DNA of 64,000 nt from UBA1413 sp964461455 (GTDB lineage Bacteria > Bacteroidota > Bacteroidia > Bacteroidales > Prolixibacteraceae): assembly GCA_964461455.1 (NCBI GenBank), contig CAYWUJ010000009.1:1-64000 (forward strand). Reading direction: 5' to 3'. Within the stretch, counting starts at the first letter, position 1. Every line of letters starts with the position of its first letter. The notes beneath the pieces were generated by a model. The model ran no database searches. It was not told the DNA's origin and saw only the letters and a program-made list of their open reading frames with translations. The translations under genes were made by a program, and so were the position numbers. Below are positions 32,979-42,124 of the stretch, piece after piece.

Positions 32979-33869
32979 CTATTTGCCCGAAGAAGGTTCG
33001 AAAATCTTGATGACCGCCCCGATGCGGAGGATCGACCGGGGTGTGAGGTTGTTCTGCTCGCAGAGGGTCCCCACGCTGGTATTGAAACGGCGGGCGATCT
33101 CCCAGAGAGAATCCCCGGCTTTGATCACATATTCGGCCATCTGGCCGGCAGGCATCTCCGCCGCGTAGCTGTTGCCCCGGGCCGTGATCTGAAAATTCAC
33201 CCCGGTCTTGGGATTGCGGATCAGCTGCGCCAGGGCCTCCTTGCCTTCTATGTCAGGCCTGATGGCGCACCGCTCGAAATCATACACCAGCTCGGGATTG
33301 TAAGCCCTTCCCTTTTCCCGGATCTCAAAATGAAGATGATCGGTGGTCGCCCGGCCGGTACGGCCTCCCAACCCGAGAGGCTGACCCGTCTTCACCGTAT
33401 CCCCGCGTTGCACCAGAAACCCCGAGAAATGGGCATAATAAGTCTCCAGTCCATGCGAATGATTGACAACCACCAGATTGCCATAACCATAATAACGGCT
33501 GGCACGGGTCACCACCCCGTCATAGGCAGCATACACCGTATCGCCGGGATAAAGCTTGATGTCGGTCCCCGTATGCATGCGCCCGCTGCGCATTCCATAC
33601 CTGCTGATCACCCTGCCCTTGAAGGGCACCTCAAAACTCGCCAGCACCTCACAAAAAGAAGGCATCCGCTCCTCATCCAACCCAAGGGATTCGTGGCTCA
33701 CCTGAACTTCCTGACTGCCAATTTCACTTTCCCGGGTCTGAACCCCGGCATGACCCTGAGCCCTGACCGTATCACGGGCCGGACTTATCGTGGCACCATC
33801 AGCCATTCCCGCACCGGCAAAAACCAGCCCCAGAAATACCAATACACCACCAGATATTCTTCTGATCAT
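32979..33869 (-). CDS. M23 peptidase with LysM domain (cell-wall hydrolase)
   Basis: A 296-residue exported protein with a signal-like N-terminus (1-25). The M23 domain (about 80-200) holds the zinc ligands His99 and Asp103 in HTGTD, and His178-x-His180 in DHLHFE, so it is probably active. A LysM domain (246-290, YVIKAGDSLWEIA) binds peptidoglycan. The enzyme likely cleaves peptide cross-links of peptidoglycan. An exact TATTTTTG box lies 62 bases before the ATG, and a GC hairpin (33902-33916) sits in the leader. Confidence 0.9.
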   Translation of the reverse strand: MIRRISGGVLVFLGLVFAGAGMADGATISPARDTVRAQGHAGVQTRESEIGSQEVQVSHESLGLDEERMPSFCEVLASFEVPFKGRVISRYGMRSGRMHTGTDIKLYPGDTVYAAYDGVVTRASRYYGYGNLVVVNHSHGLETYYAHFSGFLVQRGDTVKTGQPLGLGGRTGRATTDHLHFEIREKGRAYNPELVYDFERCAIRPDIEGKEALAQLIRNPKTGVNFQITARGNSYAAEMPAGQMAEYVIKAGDSLWEIARRFNTSVGTLCEQNNLTPRSILRIGAVIKIFEPSSGK

Positions 33870-33931
33870 CCTTATTGTTTTGTTTCATTTCCCGACAGCC
33901 CGGGGCCACTGCCCCGCAACTCTCATCAGGA

Positions 33932-33939
33932 CAAAAATA
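33932..33939 (-). promoter_or_regulatory. Promoter -7 element of the M23 peptidase gene
   Basis: Minus-strand TATTTTTG is an exact TAnnTTTG match. The AT-rich spacer to its right (to 34184) holds no gene; only a TAATTTG sequence near 34165 could serve the next gene. Confidence 0.5.
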
Positions 33940-34184
33940 TAGATATTTATAAATACAATTCCCAAATTATTCTCTTCTGCCAGAAATTAATTTCAGAATA
34001 CACAGTGTATCAAATAATTAAATTCATAAAATTTAACATTTTTAACATTTATTACAGAATATCCAAAACTGTCCGGGCGAATACGCCATTGTTTATGGCC
34101 GGCAGTGATCACCTCCCCAATTTCCCTTTCACCCGAAAGTGCAGAGAACGACTATTTTTCATTAATTTGTAAAAAAGAAGCATC

Positions 34185-35429
34185 ATGGCAGCAGCAAAAC
34201 CACTTTTTCCGGGCTATCAGCCCCTGCCGGAAGAACTGTCACCCCTTCCTGACACCAGCCATGGGACCCTCCCCGGAATAAACGGCCACATCCACACGCC
34301 CCATTCCTTCTCCTCCTTTACAGGCATGGAACAGCCTTTCTTAATGGCCCGGGAAGAGGGGATTACCGTGTTGGGCATCAACGACTTCAACACCACGGGA
34401 GGATATGGTGAATTTGCCGGACTTGCCGAACGCTACAGGGTTTTCCCACTCTTTAACATTGAGTTCATGGCTCTCCGGAAAGAAGAGCAGCAGCAGGGCA
34501 TCCGCATCAATGACCCGGTAAACCCCGGACGCACCTACATGAGCGGAAAGGGATTGCGTTATCCTGCCTGCCTGCCCGGAAATTCCGCGAAAAAAGTGGA
34601 AATCCTGCAACTGGAGAGTAACCGGCAAACCTTCATGATGGTGGAACGGCTCAACGGTTTCCTGGAGACTACCTCCCTGGATCTTCGTTTTGATGCCCAT
34701 GCTATTCAGTCAGAACTGGCGCGGAGTCTCCTCCGTGAACGTCATATTGCCATGGCCGTCAGGCTGGCCATGACCCGGAAATTTCCCGGGGAAGCAGAAT
34801 TCCGGGAGGCCCTCACGGCGCTTTTCGGAGGCCGCCCGCCCCGGTCACCCCTTTCCGACCCGGCAGCCCTGGACAACGAAATCCGCAATAACCTCCTGAA
34901 AACGGGAGGCCCTGCCTATGTCCCCGAAGATGAAAAGGCCTTCCTCAGCCTCGGCGAAGTGATATCCCTGATCCGCGATGCCGGGGGAATTCCCTGCTAT
35001 CCTGTTCTGCTCGATGATGCCAACGGTCACTTCACCGACTTTGAAAAGGAGTGGGACATGATGGCCCACACCCTGGCCTCCCAATCGATATATATGGTGG
35101 AACTGATTCCCGGGCGCAATGACGCCTCCATTCTGGCCGACTTTGTCGCTTTTTTCGACAGGAAAGGCTTCACGGTGACTTTTGGCACCGAGCACAATAC
35201 CCCCCGTCTTGACCCGCTGACCGTCACCTGCCGCGGTAACGCCGCCCTCAGCCAAAAACTCCTCACCATAAACCTCCGGGGGGCTGCCGTCATCGCCGCC
35301 CACCAGTACCTCAACGCCAATGGCAAGGATGGATTCCCCGCCAACCATTTCCCGTCGCCCGCAGAGAAAAAGAAACTCGAAGAGCTGGGAATGAGGGTCA
35401 TCACCACCTTTACCCGGCCGGCACCCTGA
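34185..35429 (+). CDS. PHP-like (metal-dependent phosphoesterase fold) protein with altered metal site
   Basis: The 414-residue protein begins, after a proline-rich lead, with GINGHIHTPHS, the HxH motif of the PHP fold (His35, His37). The usual second motif TDHN reads NDFNT here (Asp67 followed by Phe), so one histidine is replaced. Glu93 in NIEF matches the third motif, and GTEHNTP stands for the C-terminal motif. The middle part is helical and unlike polymerase or histidinol-phosphate PHP proteins. Next to an aldolase and a sugar-type dehydrogenase, a role in a sugar phosphate pathway is an inference. Confidence 0.65.
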   Translation: MAAAKPLFPGYQPLPEELSPLPDTSHGTLPGINGHIHTPHSFSSFTGMEQPFLMAREEGITVLGINDFNTTGGYGEFAGLAERYRVFPLFNIEFMALRKEEQQQGIRINDPVNPGRTYMSGKGLRYPACLPGNSAKKVEILQLESNRQTFMMVERLNGFLETTSLDLRFDAHAIQSELARSLLRERHIAMAVRLAMTRKFPGEAEFREALTALFGGRPPRSPLSDPAALDNEIRNNLLKTGGPAYVPEDEKAFLSLGEVISLIRDAGGIPCYPVLLDDANGHFTDFEKEWDMMAHTLASQSIYMVELIPGRNDASILADFVAFFDRKGFTVTFGTEHNTPRLDPLTVTCRGNAALSQKLLTINLRGAAVIAAHQYLNANGKDGFPANHFPSPAEKKKLEELGMRVITTFTRPAP

Positions 35430-35526
35430 CCTGCCAATCTTTGCCCTGCACCAAGGCACCTTCCCGGTAATGTGCCGGAAGAAGAAAGAACGAATCGTAA
35501 AAATCCGATCACATCACTGAAATACC

Positions 35527-37500
35527 ATGAAGAAAGCACTCACCGACCTGATCATGATTTCCCGCCAATACGGGAGCAATCCCGAATTTGTCATTGCCGG
35601 AGGCGGCAACACCTCCTGGAAAAACCGTGAACATCTCTACATCAAAGCCAGCGGCGTCAGTCTGGCCACTATCGGGGAAGAGGGTTTTTGCATCCTCGGC
35701 AGGACGCAGCTGGCGGAAATCGCGGAAATGAAGCTTTCCGGGGACCCCGCCGTCAGGGAGGAAGAGGTCAAAAACGCCCTGATGGCCTGCCGGCTCAATC
35801 CTGAACGGGGATTGCGCCCCTCGGTGGAGACCTCACTCCATGACCTTTTCCAGTATGCCTATGTCGTCCACACCCACCCCACCCTGGTCAACGGACTCCT
35901 CTGCAGCATGGAAGCCGGGAAACAGGTGTCTGAGATGTTTGGCGACCATGCTCTGTACATTCCCTATTGCGACCCCGGTTTTGTCCTCTTCACCGTGATC
36001 CGCGATGAGATCCTCACCTACAGAACCTCACGGGGTCACGACCCCCGGGTGGTCTTTATCCAGAACCACGGCCTTTTTGTGGCTGCCGACACCATCGCCG
36101 AAATTGACCAGCTCACCATGCAGGTGCTGGCCACCATCAAAGAACGAATTCCTGCTCTTCCTCTGCGGGAACCCCTGGAGGTCTCTCCCCTGATGAGCCT
36201 GATCCTCCCCGCCGTGCGCATGATCCTCGCAAACGATACCCCCGGGGTAGCCAGGGCATTTCATCATCGTGCCCTGGCTCCCTTCATCACGGGAGCCGGG
36301 GCCTTCAGCCTCATCAGCACCCCCTTCACCCCCGACCAGATGGTCTACTGCGGCGCCGAATACCTCTTTATCGAAGACTGCCAATCCCCGGAAGCCGCCA
36401 TCGAAGAGACGCGGGCCAAAGTGCAGGAATTCAGGAACAGAAAAGGCTTCCCTCCGAAAGTGATCCTTTACCGGGAGGCTGGGGTGATCATCAGCGAGGA
36501 AACCCCCGCAGCCCTGGAAACCCTGGAAGCCCTGGTTCTTGACTTCACCATGATCGCCCTGCTGAGCCGCCATTTCGGAGGACCCCACCCCATGACCCCC
36601 TCCCAGATCGCCTTTATAGAGAACTGGGAGGTCGAAAACTACAGGAAAAAAGTCTCCAGGGGAATCTCTTCCCGGGGGATCGCCGAAAATAAGGTGGTGG
36701 TGATCACCGGGGCAGCCCAGGGTTTCGGCGCCGGCATCGCGGAACTGATGTTCGGAGAAGGCGCCAATATCGTGGTGGCCGACCTCAACGAAGAAAAAGG
36801 GGCCAGCTTCACAGCGGCTCTGAATGCCCGAAGAAAACAAAACAGGGCTCTTTTCGTGAAGGTCGATGTGGCCGACCCCTCGTCGGTCGAAAATATGATC
36901 AGCAGGGCGGTTCTCCACTTCGGAGGTATCGATGTGCTCATCTCCAATGCCGGCATCCTGAGAGCCGGAGGTCTCGACGAAATGACGCCCGAAACCTTCG
37001 ACCTGATGACCCGCGTGAATTACAGCGCTTACTTCCTCTGCACCAAATACGCCTCGGCAGTGATGAAACTGCAACACCAGTACCACCCTGCCCATTTCAT
37101 GGACATCATCCAGATCAATTCCAAATCGGGATTGAAGGGAAGTAACAAAAACTTCGCCTATGCCGGGGGCAAATTCGGGGGTATCGGTCTCACCCAGTCC
37201 TTCGCCCTGGAGCTCATGCCCTTCCGCATCAAGGTCAACGCCATCTGTCCCGGCAACTACTTCGACGGCCCCCTCTGGTCAGACCCCGTCAACGGCCTCT
37301 TCGTCCAATACCTCAAAGCCGGAAAAATCGAGGGAGCCCGCAACGTGGAGGAGGTCAAACGGCACTACGAGGCCCAGGTCCCTGCCGGACGGGGATGCCT
37401 TCCCTCCGACGTGGTGAAAGCCATTTATTACATCATCGCACAGGAGTATGAGACCGGACAGGCCATCCCGGTCACCGGGGGCCAGGAGATGCTCAGCTGA
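35527..37500 (+). CDS. Bifunctional class II aldolase / short-chain dehydrogenase (RhaD-like fusion)
   Basis: The 657-residue chain consists of a class II aldolase domain (1 to about 380) and an SDR domain (about 390-657). The aldolase zinc ligands are His115 and His117 in VHTHPTL plus a later His in FIQNHGLFVA. The SDR part has the cofactor loop TGAAQGFGAG and the catalytic pair YxxxK in YAGGK. The layout equals rhamnulose-phosphate aldolase/lactaldehyde dehydrogenase fusions: cleavage of a sugar phosphate and oxidation or reduction of the aldehyde product. The rest of a rhamnose pathway is absent here, so the real sugar is unknown. Confidence 0.85.
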   Translation: MKKALTDLIMISRQYGSNPEFVIAGGGNTSWKNREHLYIKASGVSLATIGEEGFCILGRTQLAEIAEMKLSGDPAVREEEVKNALMACRLNPERGLRPSVETSLHDLFQYAYVVHTHPTLVNGLLCSMEAGKQVSEMFGDHALYIPYCDPGFVLFTVIRDEILTYRTSRGHDPRVVFIQNHGLFVAADTIAEIDQLTMQVLATIKERIPALPLREPLEVSPLMSLILPAVRMILANDTPGVARAFHHRALAPFITGAGAFSLISTPFTPDQMVYCGAEYLFIEDCQSPEAAIEETRAKVQEFRNRKGFPPKVILYREAGVIISEETPAALETLEALVLDFTMIALLSRHFGGPHPMTPSQIAFIENWEVENYRKKVSRGISSRGIAENKVVVITGAAQGFGAGIAELMFGEGANIVVADLNEEKGASFTAALNARRKQNRALFVKVDVADPSSVENMISRAVLHFGGIDVLISNAGILRAGGLDEMTPETFDLMTRVNYSAYFLCTKYASAVMKLQHQYHPAHFMDIIQINSKSGLKGSNKNFAYAGGKFGGIGLTQSFALELMPFRIKVNAICPGNYFDGPLWSDPVNGLFVQYLKAGKIEGARNVEEVKRHYEAQVPAGRGCLPSDVVKAIYYIIAQEYETGQAIPVTGGQEMLS

Positions 37501-37577
37501 CCGGCGATGAAACCGGCACACATTATTGTTGCATAATTACGAAAGCACCATACCGAAAATCCATAACAGAAAAAAAG

Positions 37578-38852
37578 ATGAAGACAAAGGCAGTACGGTT
37601 ATATGGCAAAGAGGATCTGCGGCTTGAGGAGTTTGAGCTCCCTGCGGTCGGGGATGACGAAATTCTGGCAAAAGTGGTATCCGACAGCATCTGCATGTCG
37701 TCCTACAAGGCGGCGCACCAGGGAGCTGACCACAAGCGGATTCCCGGCGATGTCGCCCTGAATCCGGTGATCATCGGCCATGAGTTCAGCGGGGAAATCG
37801 TGGAGGTGGGCAAAAACTGGCAGCATAAGTTCACTCCCGGACAGAAATACTCCATCCAGCCGGCCATTTATTATCCCGCCGGACCAGTGGGCATTCTCAG
37901 CGCTCCCGGGTACAGCTATCCCTATATCGGCGGGGATGCCACCTTTGTGATCATTCCCCGTGATGTGCTGGTGCAGGACTGCCTGCTGGTGTATGAGGGT
38001 CCCGGCTATTACCCGGCTTCCCTGGCGGAACCCCTCTCCTGCGTGATCGGCGCCATGCATGCCAATTACCACACCACCCCCGGAAGCTATGTCCACCAGA
38101 TGGAAATCGTGCAACACGGGAAAATGGCGATTCTGGCGGGGGTGGGCCCCATGGGACTGGCCGCCATCAATTATGTGGTCAACCGGGGTGACCGGAAACC
38201 CTCCCTTCTGGTGGTCACCGACATTGACCAGGGGCGCCTCGACCGCGCCGCCACCATTTTCCCCGTGGAGTGGGCCCGGGAAAAGGGCATCCGCCTGGTC
38301 TACCTCAACACCAGCCAGTACCCCGACCCGGTGGTGGCCTTACGCGATCTCACCGGAGGACCGGGATACGACGACGTCTTTGTCTTTGCCCCGGTAGCCC
38401 CGGTCATCGAACAGGGCGACGCCATCCTGGCCGGCGACGGATGTCTCAATTTCTTCGCCGGCCCCTCAGACCCCGCCTTCTCGGCACGCCTTAACTTTTA
38501 CAACGTTCATTATGCCTATACCCACATCGTGGGAACCTCGGGAGGCAACAACGACGACATGAAAGAAGCCCTGGCCTGCATGGCCAAGGGACTCGATCCG
38601 GCCGGACTGGTCACCCATATCGGGGGACTGAATGCCGTCATTCCCACCACCCTGAATCTCCCCTCCATTTCCGGAGGGAAAAAACTGATCTATACCCATA
38701 AGGATATCATGCTGACTCCCCTTGATGAATTTGGCGAAAAGGGAAAAACCGATCCCCTCTTCCGGGACCTCGCCCGTATCATTGAAAAAACAAATGGATT
38801 GTGGTCGGTGGAAGCCGAGGAATACCTGCTGGCTTACGCCCCGGAAATCTGA
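37578..38852 (+). CDS. Zinc-dependent sugar dehydrogenase (sorbose-1-phosphate reductase-like)
   Basis: A 424-residue medium-chain dehydrogenase with catalytic zinc ligands Cys39 and His68-Glu69 (GHEFSGE) and a further Glu in LAEPLSCV. The four-Cys structural zinc lobe is absent, as in several sorbitol and sorbose-phosphate reductase relatives. The cofactor motif is degenerate (GVGPMGLAAINYV). It lies 77 bases after the aldolase/SDR gene on the same strand; together with the PHP-like protein they form a probable sugar phosphate pathway. The substrate is not known. Confidence 0.78.
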   Translation: MKTKAVRLYGKEDLRLEEFELPAVGDDEILAKVVSDSICMSSYKAAHQGADHKRIPGDVALNPVIIGHEFSGEIVEVGKNWQHKFTPGQKYSIQPAIYYPAGPVGILSAPGYSYPYIGGDATFVIIPRDVLVQDCLLVYEGPGYYPASLAEPLSCVIGAMHANYHTTPGSYVHQMEIVQHGKMAILAGVGPMGLAAINYVVNRGDRKPSLLVVTDIDQGRLDRAATIFPVEWAREKGIRLVYLNTSQYPDPVVALRDLTGGPGYDDVFVFAPVAPVIEQGDAILAGDGCLNFFAGPSDPAFSARLNFYNVHYAYTHIVGTSGGNNDDMKEALACMAKGLDPAGLVTHIGGLNAVIPTTLNLPSISGGKKLIYTHKDIMLTPLDEFGEKGKTDPLFRDLARIIEKTNGLWSVEAEEYLLAYAPEI

Positions 38853-38864
38853 ACCGCCCGAAAG

Positions 38865-38922
38865 CCTGACCCCGACCCATCGGGCATCAACCATCGTGTA
38901 AAGTTGAACTTATCGGGTCAGG
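38865..38922. terminator. Nested inverted repeats between convergent genes
   Basis: CCTGACCC (38865-38872) pairs with GGGTCAGG (38915-38922), and a small perfect hairpin CCCGA-N4-TCGGG lies inside at 38871-38884. The element sits between the convergent dehydrogenase and aroK genes, so a bidirectional terminator is possible; no T tract supports it. Confidence 0.35.
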
Positions 38923-38983
38923 ACACTCTCAGGAGATCAAAGGGCGGCCACCTCTCAAGCCAGGTCTCTCTCCCGGGCTTCTG

Positions 38984-39487
38984 TCAGGAGGGGGTGATCA
39001 GTTTCATGATCTCCTCTGTTGAGGTTTCGGGGCGGGTGATCGTGTGGCGGGCCATTTGATAGAAGGGGCGGCGCCTTTCCAGTGTTTCGGTGATGAAGCG
39101 GCGGAGTTCTTCGGGTGATTTGCCCTTGATGAGAGGTCTTTCGGTTCTGGAGCGGATCAGGCGTGCTGCCATGACAGCAGGGGGGATGTCGAGGAACAGG
39201 GTGATCCCCGTGCGGTTCATTAACTCCATATTATCGAAAAAACAGGGAGCCCCGCCTCCCGTGGCCACCACCACATCGCTGAATTGCGACACCTCTTCCA
39301 GGGCTTTCCGCTCATACCGGCGGAAGAGCTCCTCTCCCTCCTCTGCAAAAAGCTGCTGTACCGTCCGGCAATGCCGCTCCTCAATATATTTGTCCAGGTC
39401 GAGAAAGGAAAGCCCTGCCTGCCGTGCCAGCCGTCTGCCCAGCGTAGTCTTGCCGCTGCCCATGTATCCTACCAGGAAAATCCTCAT
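38984..39487 (-). CDS. aroK: Shikimate kinase
   Basis: A 167-residue P-loop kinase with GYMGSGKT at 7-14, DLDKYIE (shikimate-binding Asp), and ATGGGAPC. It phosphorylates shikimate in aromatic amino acid synthesis. It is the last gene of the parE-parC-aroK operon, one base after parC. Confidence 0.95.
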   Translation of the reverse strand: MRIFLVGYMGSGKTTLGRRLARQAGLSFLDLDKYIEERHCRTVQQLFAEEGEELFRRYERKALEEVSQFSDVVVATGGGAPCFFDNMELMNRTGITLFLDIPPAVMAARLIRSRTERPLIKGKSPEELRRFITETLERRRPFYQMARHTITRPETSTEEIMKLITPS

Positions 39488-39488
39488 C

Positions 39489-42119
39489 TTAGAACAGAGT
39501 CATCTGGTTGGCATCATCATCAGAAGGACGGCGCACCTCAAAGGGGATATCATCGATCGGGGAAACAGGGGCTTCGGGCTCTTCCTCTTCCGGAACAACG
39601 GGCTCATGCTCATCCCTGATGACCGGTTCCAACTCCCTGATATTCCCCACTTCATAGTTGCTCAGCCTTTTTCCCTTGGCTTTCCAGCTCTTGATGCCAA
39701 TGAATTCCGCCACCTCGATAATCTCGTTCTCACGGCTGCTGTTCCTGCCCCCGAACTCAATCTCCAGGCGCGGATAACGCACCCAGGTCACGCTCACCAG
39801 CTTGTTCTCCCTGTTCTCCCCGATGAAACCCACCGGCTTGTTCAGCACCTCTTCAATCTCAAACCGCTTCACATAATAAAACTCCTGCTCGGCATCATAG
39901 TACACCACTGAAATGATCTTTTCAGGATCAAACTTTTCAATGGCCAGGTAACTGGGCTCGAAATGGATGCTGAAATCGTAGTTGTGCAGAACATATTCCC
40001 CGGTTTTATAAATAACCAGGATTTTATCCTCACCTGTGAATTCCCCCAAATACTTCCCCCGTTTTTCGGAATTGAGGCGCAAAACGTCAGGGTCGAACCA
40101 TACCTTCAGTCCTCCCAGGGTAGAAATTCCCCGTTCCAGGAGGGTGATCTTGTGTACCTCGTATTTGGACAGGATGTTCCCCATCGACTGCCGCCCCTTG
40201 ATGGCCAGCTCTCCCAGATCCTGTTCAAACACCATCTTCTTGATGCGCGCCTTGGGTTTCAGGAAGATCTTCAGCACCTCGGCCTCTCCGTTGGGATTGG
40301 CGGAAAGATATAAAATCCGTGACCCCTTGTTGCCCTGGGTGATGTCATACTCCTTATCGCGCGTCACCCCGGTAACATTGAACCGCTTCATGTAGGAAAA
40401 CCCGGTTTTCCCGTCGCGGTAAACCAGGTTATAAATGGTACGCGAGTCGTCCTTCCGGAATATATTGATATAGAGGACATTCTTCCCGATGAAGGCCTTG
40501 TCGGTCACCTTGGTCACAAAATAGGTGCCGTCGCGCCTGAAAACGATGATGTCGTCCATGTCGGAGCAGTCACAGACAAATTCGTTCTTTTTCAGCCCCG
40601 TTCCGGCGAATCCCTCTTCCCTGTCGATGTAAAGTTTTTCATTGGCGACCACCACCTTGGCGGCCACGATATTTTCAAAACTGCGGAGTTCGGTGCGCCT
40701 TTCCCTGCCTTTTCCGTATTTCTCCTTAAGCTTTTCAAACCATTCGATGGTATAGGGAACGATATTTTTGATTTTTTCGAGCACCCGGGCTATCTCCTCC
40801 TCCAGCGACCTGAGATAATCGGTAGCCTTGTCGGAATTGAACTTCAGAATTCTGGCCATTTTGATCTCCAGAAGTCGCAGGATATCGTCGCGGGTCACCT
40901 CCCGGCGAAGCTTCGGCTTAAAAGGTTCCAGCCGGCGGTCTACATGGGCAATGGCAGCATCCAACGTCTCCGACTGCTCAAACTCCTTGTCCTTGTATAT
41001 TCTTTTTTCAATAAAAATCTTCTCAAGCGAGGTATTGTGCCAGGCCTCCTCCAGCTCGTTCTTCTTAATCTCCAGTTCGAGCTTCAGAAGCTGTAGTGTC
41101 GAGTCGATGGACTTTTTCAGGATCTCGGTGACCGTCATGAAATAGGGCCTGTCGTTCTCAATGATACACGCATTGGGACTGATAGAGACTTCACAGTCGG
41201 AAAAGGCATAGAGGGCATCGATGGTCTTGTCGGAAGAGACTCCCGGCGACAGGTGGACCATAATTTCCACGTGGGCCGCCGTGTTGTCGTCGATTTTCCT
41301 GATCTTTATCTTTCCCTTATCATTGGCCTTAAGAATCGACTCGATGACAGAAGTGGTCGTTTTCCCAAAGGGAATTTCCGTGATGACCAGGGTCTTACTA
41401 TCCCTTTTTTCAATTTTGGCCCTCACCTTTATCGCCCCGCCACGCAGTCCGTCGTTATACCTGGAAACATCGACCGATCCCCCGGTCGGAAAATCGGGAT
41501 AGAGCAGGAAGGGTTCCTCTTTGAGGTAAGCCACTGAGGCATCACAGAGCTCCAGGAAGTTGTGGGGCAGGATTTTAGAGGCCAGGCCCACGGCAATACC
41601 GTCCACTCCCTGTGCCAGCAACAGCGGGAATTTCGCCGGCAGCATCACCGGTTCTCTCTTCCTCCCGTCATAGGAGAGCTTCCACTCGGTGGTCTTGGCA
41701 TTGAAGAGGATCTCCAGGGCAAACTTCGAAAGGCGGGCTTCTATATACCTGGGGGCTGCGGCACCATCACCGGTGAGAATATTCCCCCAGTTACCCTGGG
41801 TTTCCACCAAAAGCTCCTTCTGCCCGAGTTGCACCAGAGCATCCCCGATCGAAGCATCCCCATGGGGATGGTATTGCATCGTTTGCCCGATGATGTTGGC
41901 GACCTTGTTGAACCGGCCGTCATCCATCTCTTTCATGGCATGAAGAATCCTGCGCTGAACGGGTTTCAGCCCGTCAATCACATAGGGTACCGCACGTTCC
42001 AGAATAACATAGGAGGCGTAATCCAAAAACCACTCCCTGTACATCCCCGACAGATAGGTGATCCCCTCTTTCGGAATGTCGGGCTTCTCCTCCTGCCTGG
42101 GTTCAATATTCTCTGTCAT
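39489..42119 (-). CDS. parC: DNA topoisomerase IV-type subunit A (GyrA/ParC family)
   Basis: The 876-residue protein has the winged-helix breakage-reunion domain with the catalytic Tyr125 in AAPRYIEARL, then coiled-coil arms and a C-terminal beta-propeller-like part. The C-terminus (after about 800) is acidic and proline-rich. Type II topoisomerases relax or decatenate DNA. The sequence is the Bacteroidota second type IIA enzyme (not standard gyrA), paired with parE five bases upstream. Its real activity split between gyrase and Topo IV is a family-level assumption. Confidence 0.88.
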   Translation of the reverse strand: MTENIEPRQEEKPDIPKEGITYLSGMYREWFLDYASYVILERAVPYVIDGLKPVQRRILHAMKEMDDGRFNKVANIIGQTMQYHPHGDASIGDALVQLGQKELLVETQGNWGNILTGDGAAAPRYIEARLSKFALEILFNAKTTEWKLSYDGRKREPVMLPAKFPLLLAQGVDGIAVGLASKILPHNFLELCDASVAYLKEEPFLLYPDFPTGGSVDVSRYNDGLRGGAIKVRAKIEKRDSKTLVITEIPFGKTTTSVIESILKANDKGKIKIRKIDDNTAAHVEIMVHLSPGVSSDKTIDALYAFSDCEVSISPNACIIENDRPYFMTVTEILKKSIDSTLQLLKLELEIKKNELEEAWHNTSLEKIFIEKRIYKDKEFEQSETLDAAIAHVDRRLEPFKPKLRREVTRDDILRLLEIKMARILKFNSDKATDYLRSLEEEIARVLEKIKNIVPYTIEWFEKLKEKYGKGRERRTELRSFENIVAAKVVVANEKLYIDREEGFAGTGLKKNEFVCDCSDMDDIIVFRRDGTYFVTKVTDKAFIGKNVLYINIFRKDDSRTIYNLVYRDGKTGFSYMKRFNVTGVTRDKEYDITQGNKGSRILYLSANPNGEAEVLKIFLKPKARIKKMVFEQDLGELAIKGRQSMGNILSKYEVHKITLLERGISTLGGLKVWFDPDVLRLNSEKRGKYLGEFTGEDKILVIYKTGEYVLHNYDFSIHFEPSYLAIEKFDPEKIISVVYYDAEQEFYYVKRFEIEEVLNKPVGFIGENRENKLVSVTWVRYPRLEIEFGGRNSSRENEIIEVAEFIGIKSWKAKGKRLSNYEVGNIRELEPVIRDEHEPVVPEEEEPEAPVSPIDDIPFEVRRPSDDDANQMTLF

Positions 42120-42124
42120 CTTTA

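Noticed and set aside
33870..34184. A small RNA or missed gene in the AT-rich spacer
   Set aside because: No open frame, tRNA-like fold or conserved RNA motif is visible; only promoter-like elements and a short GC hairpin.
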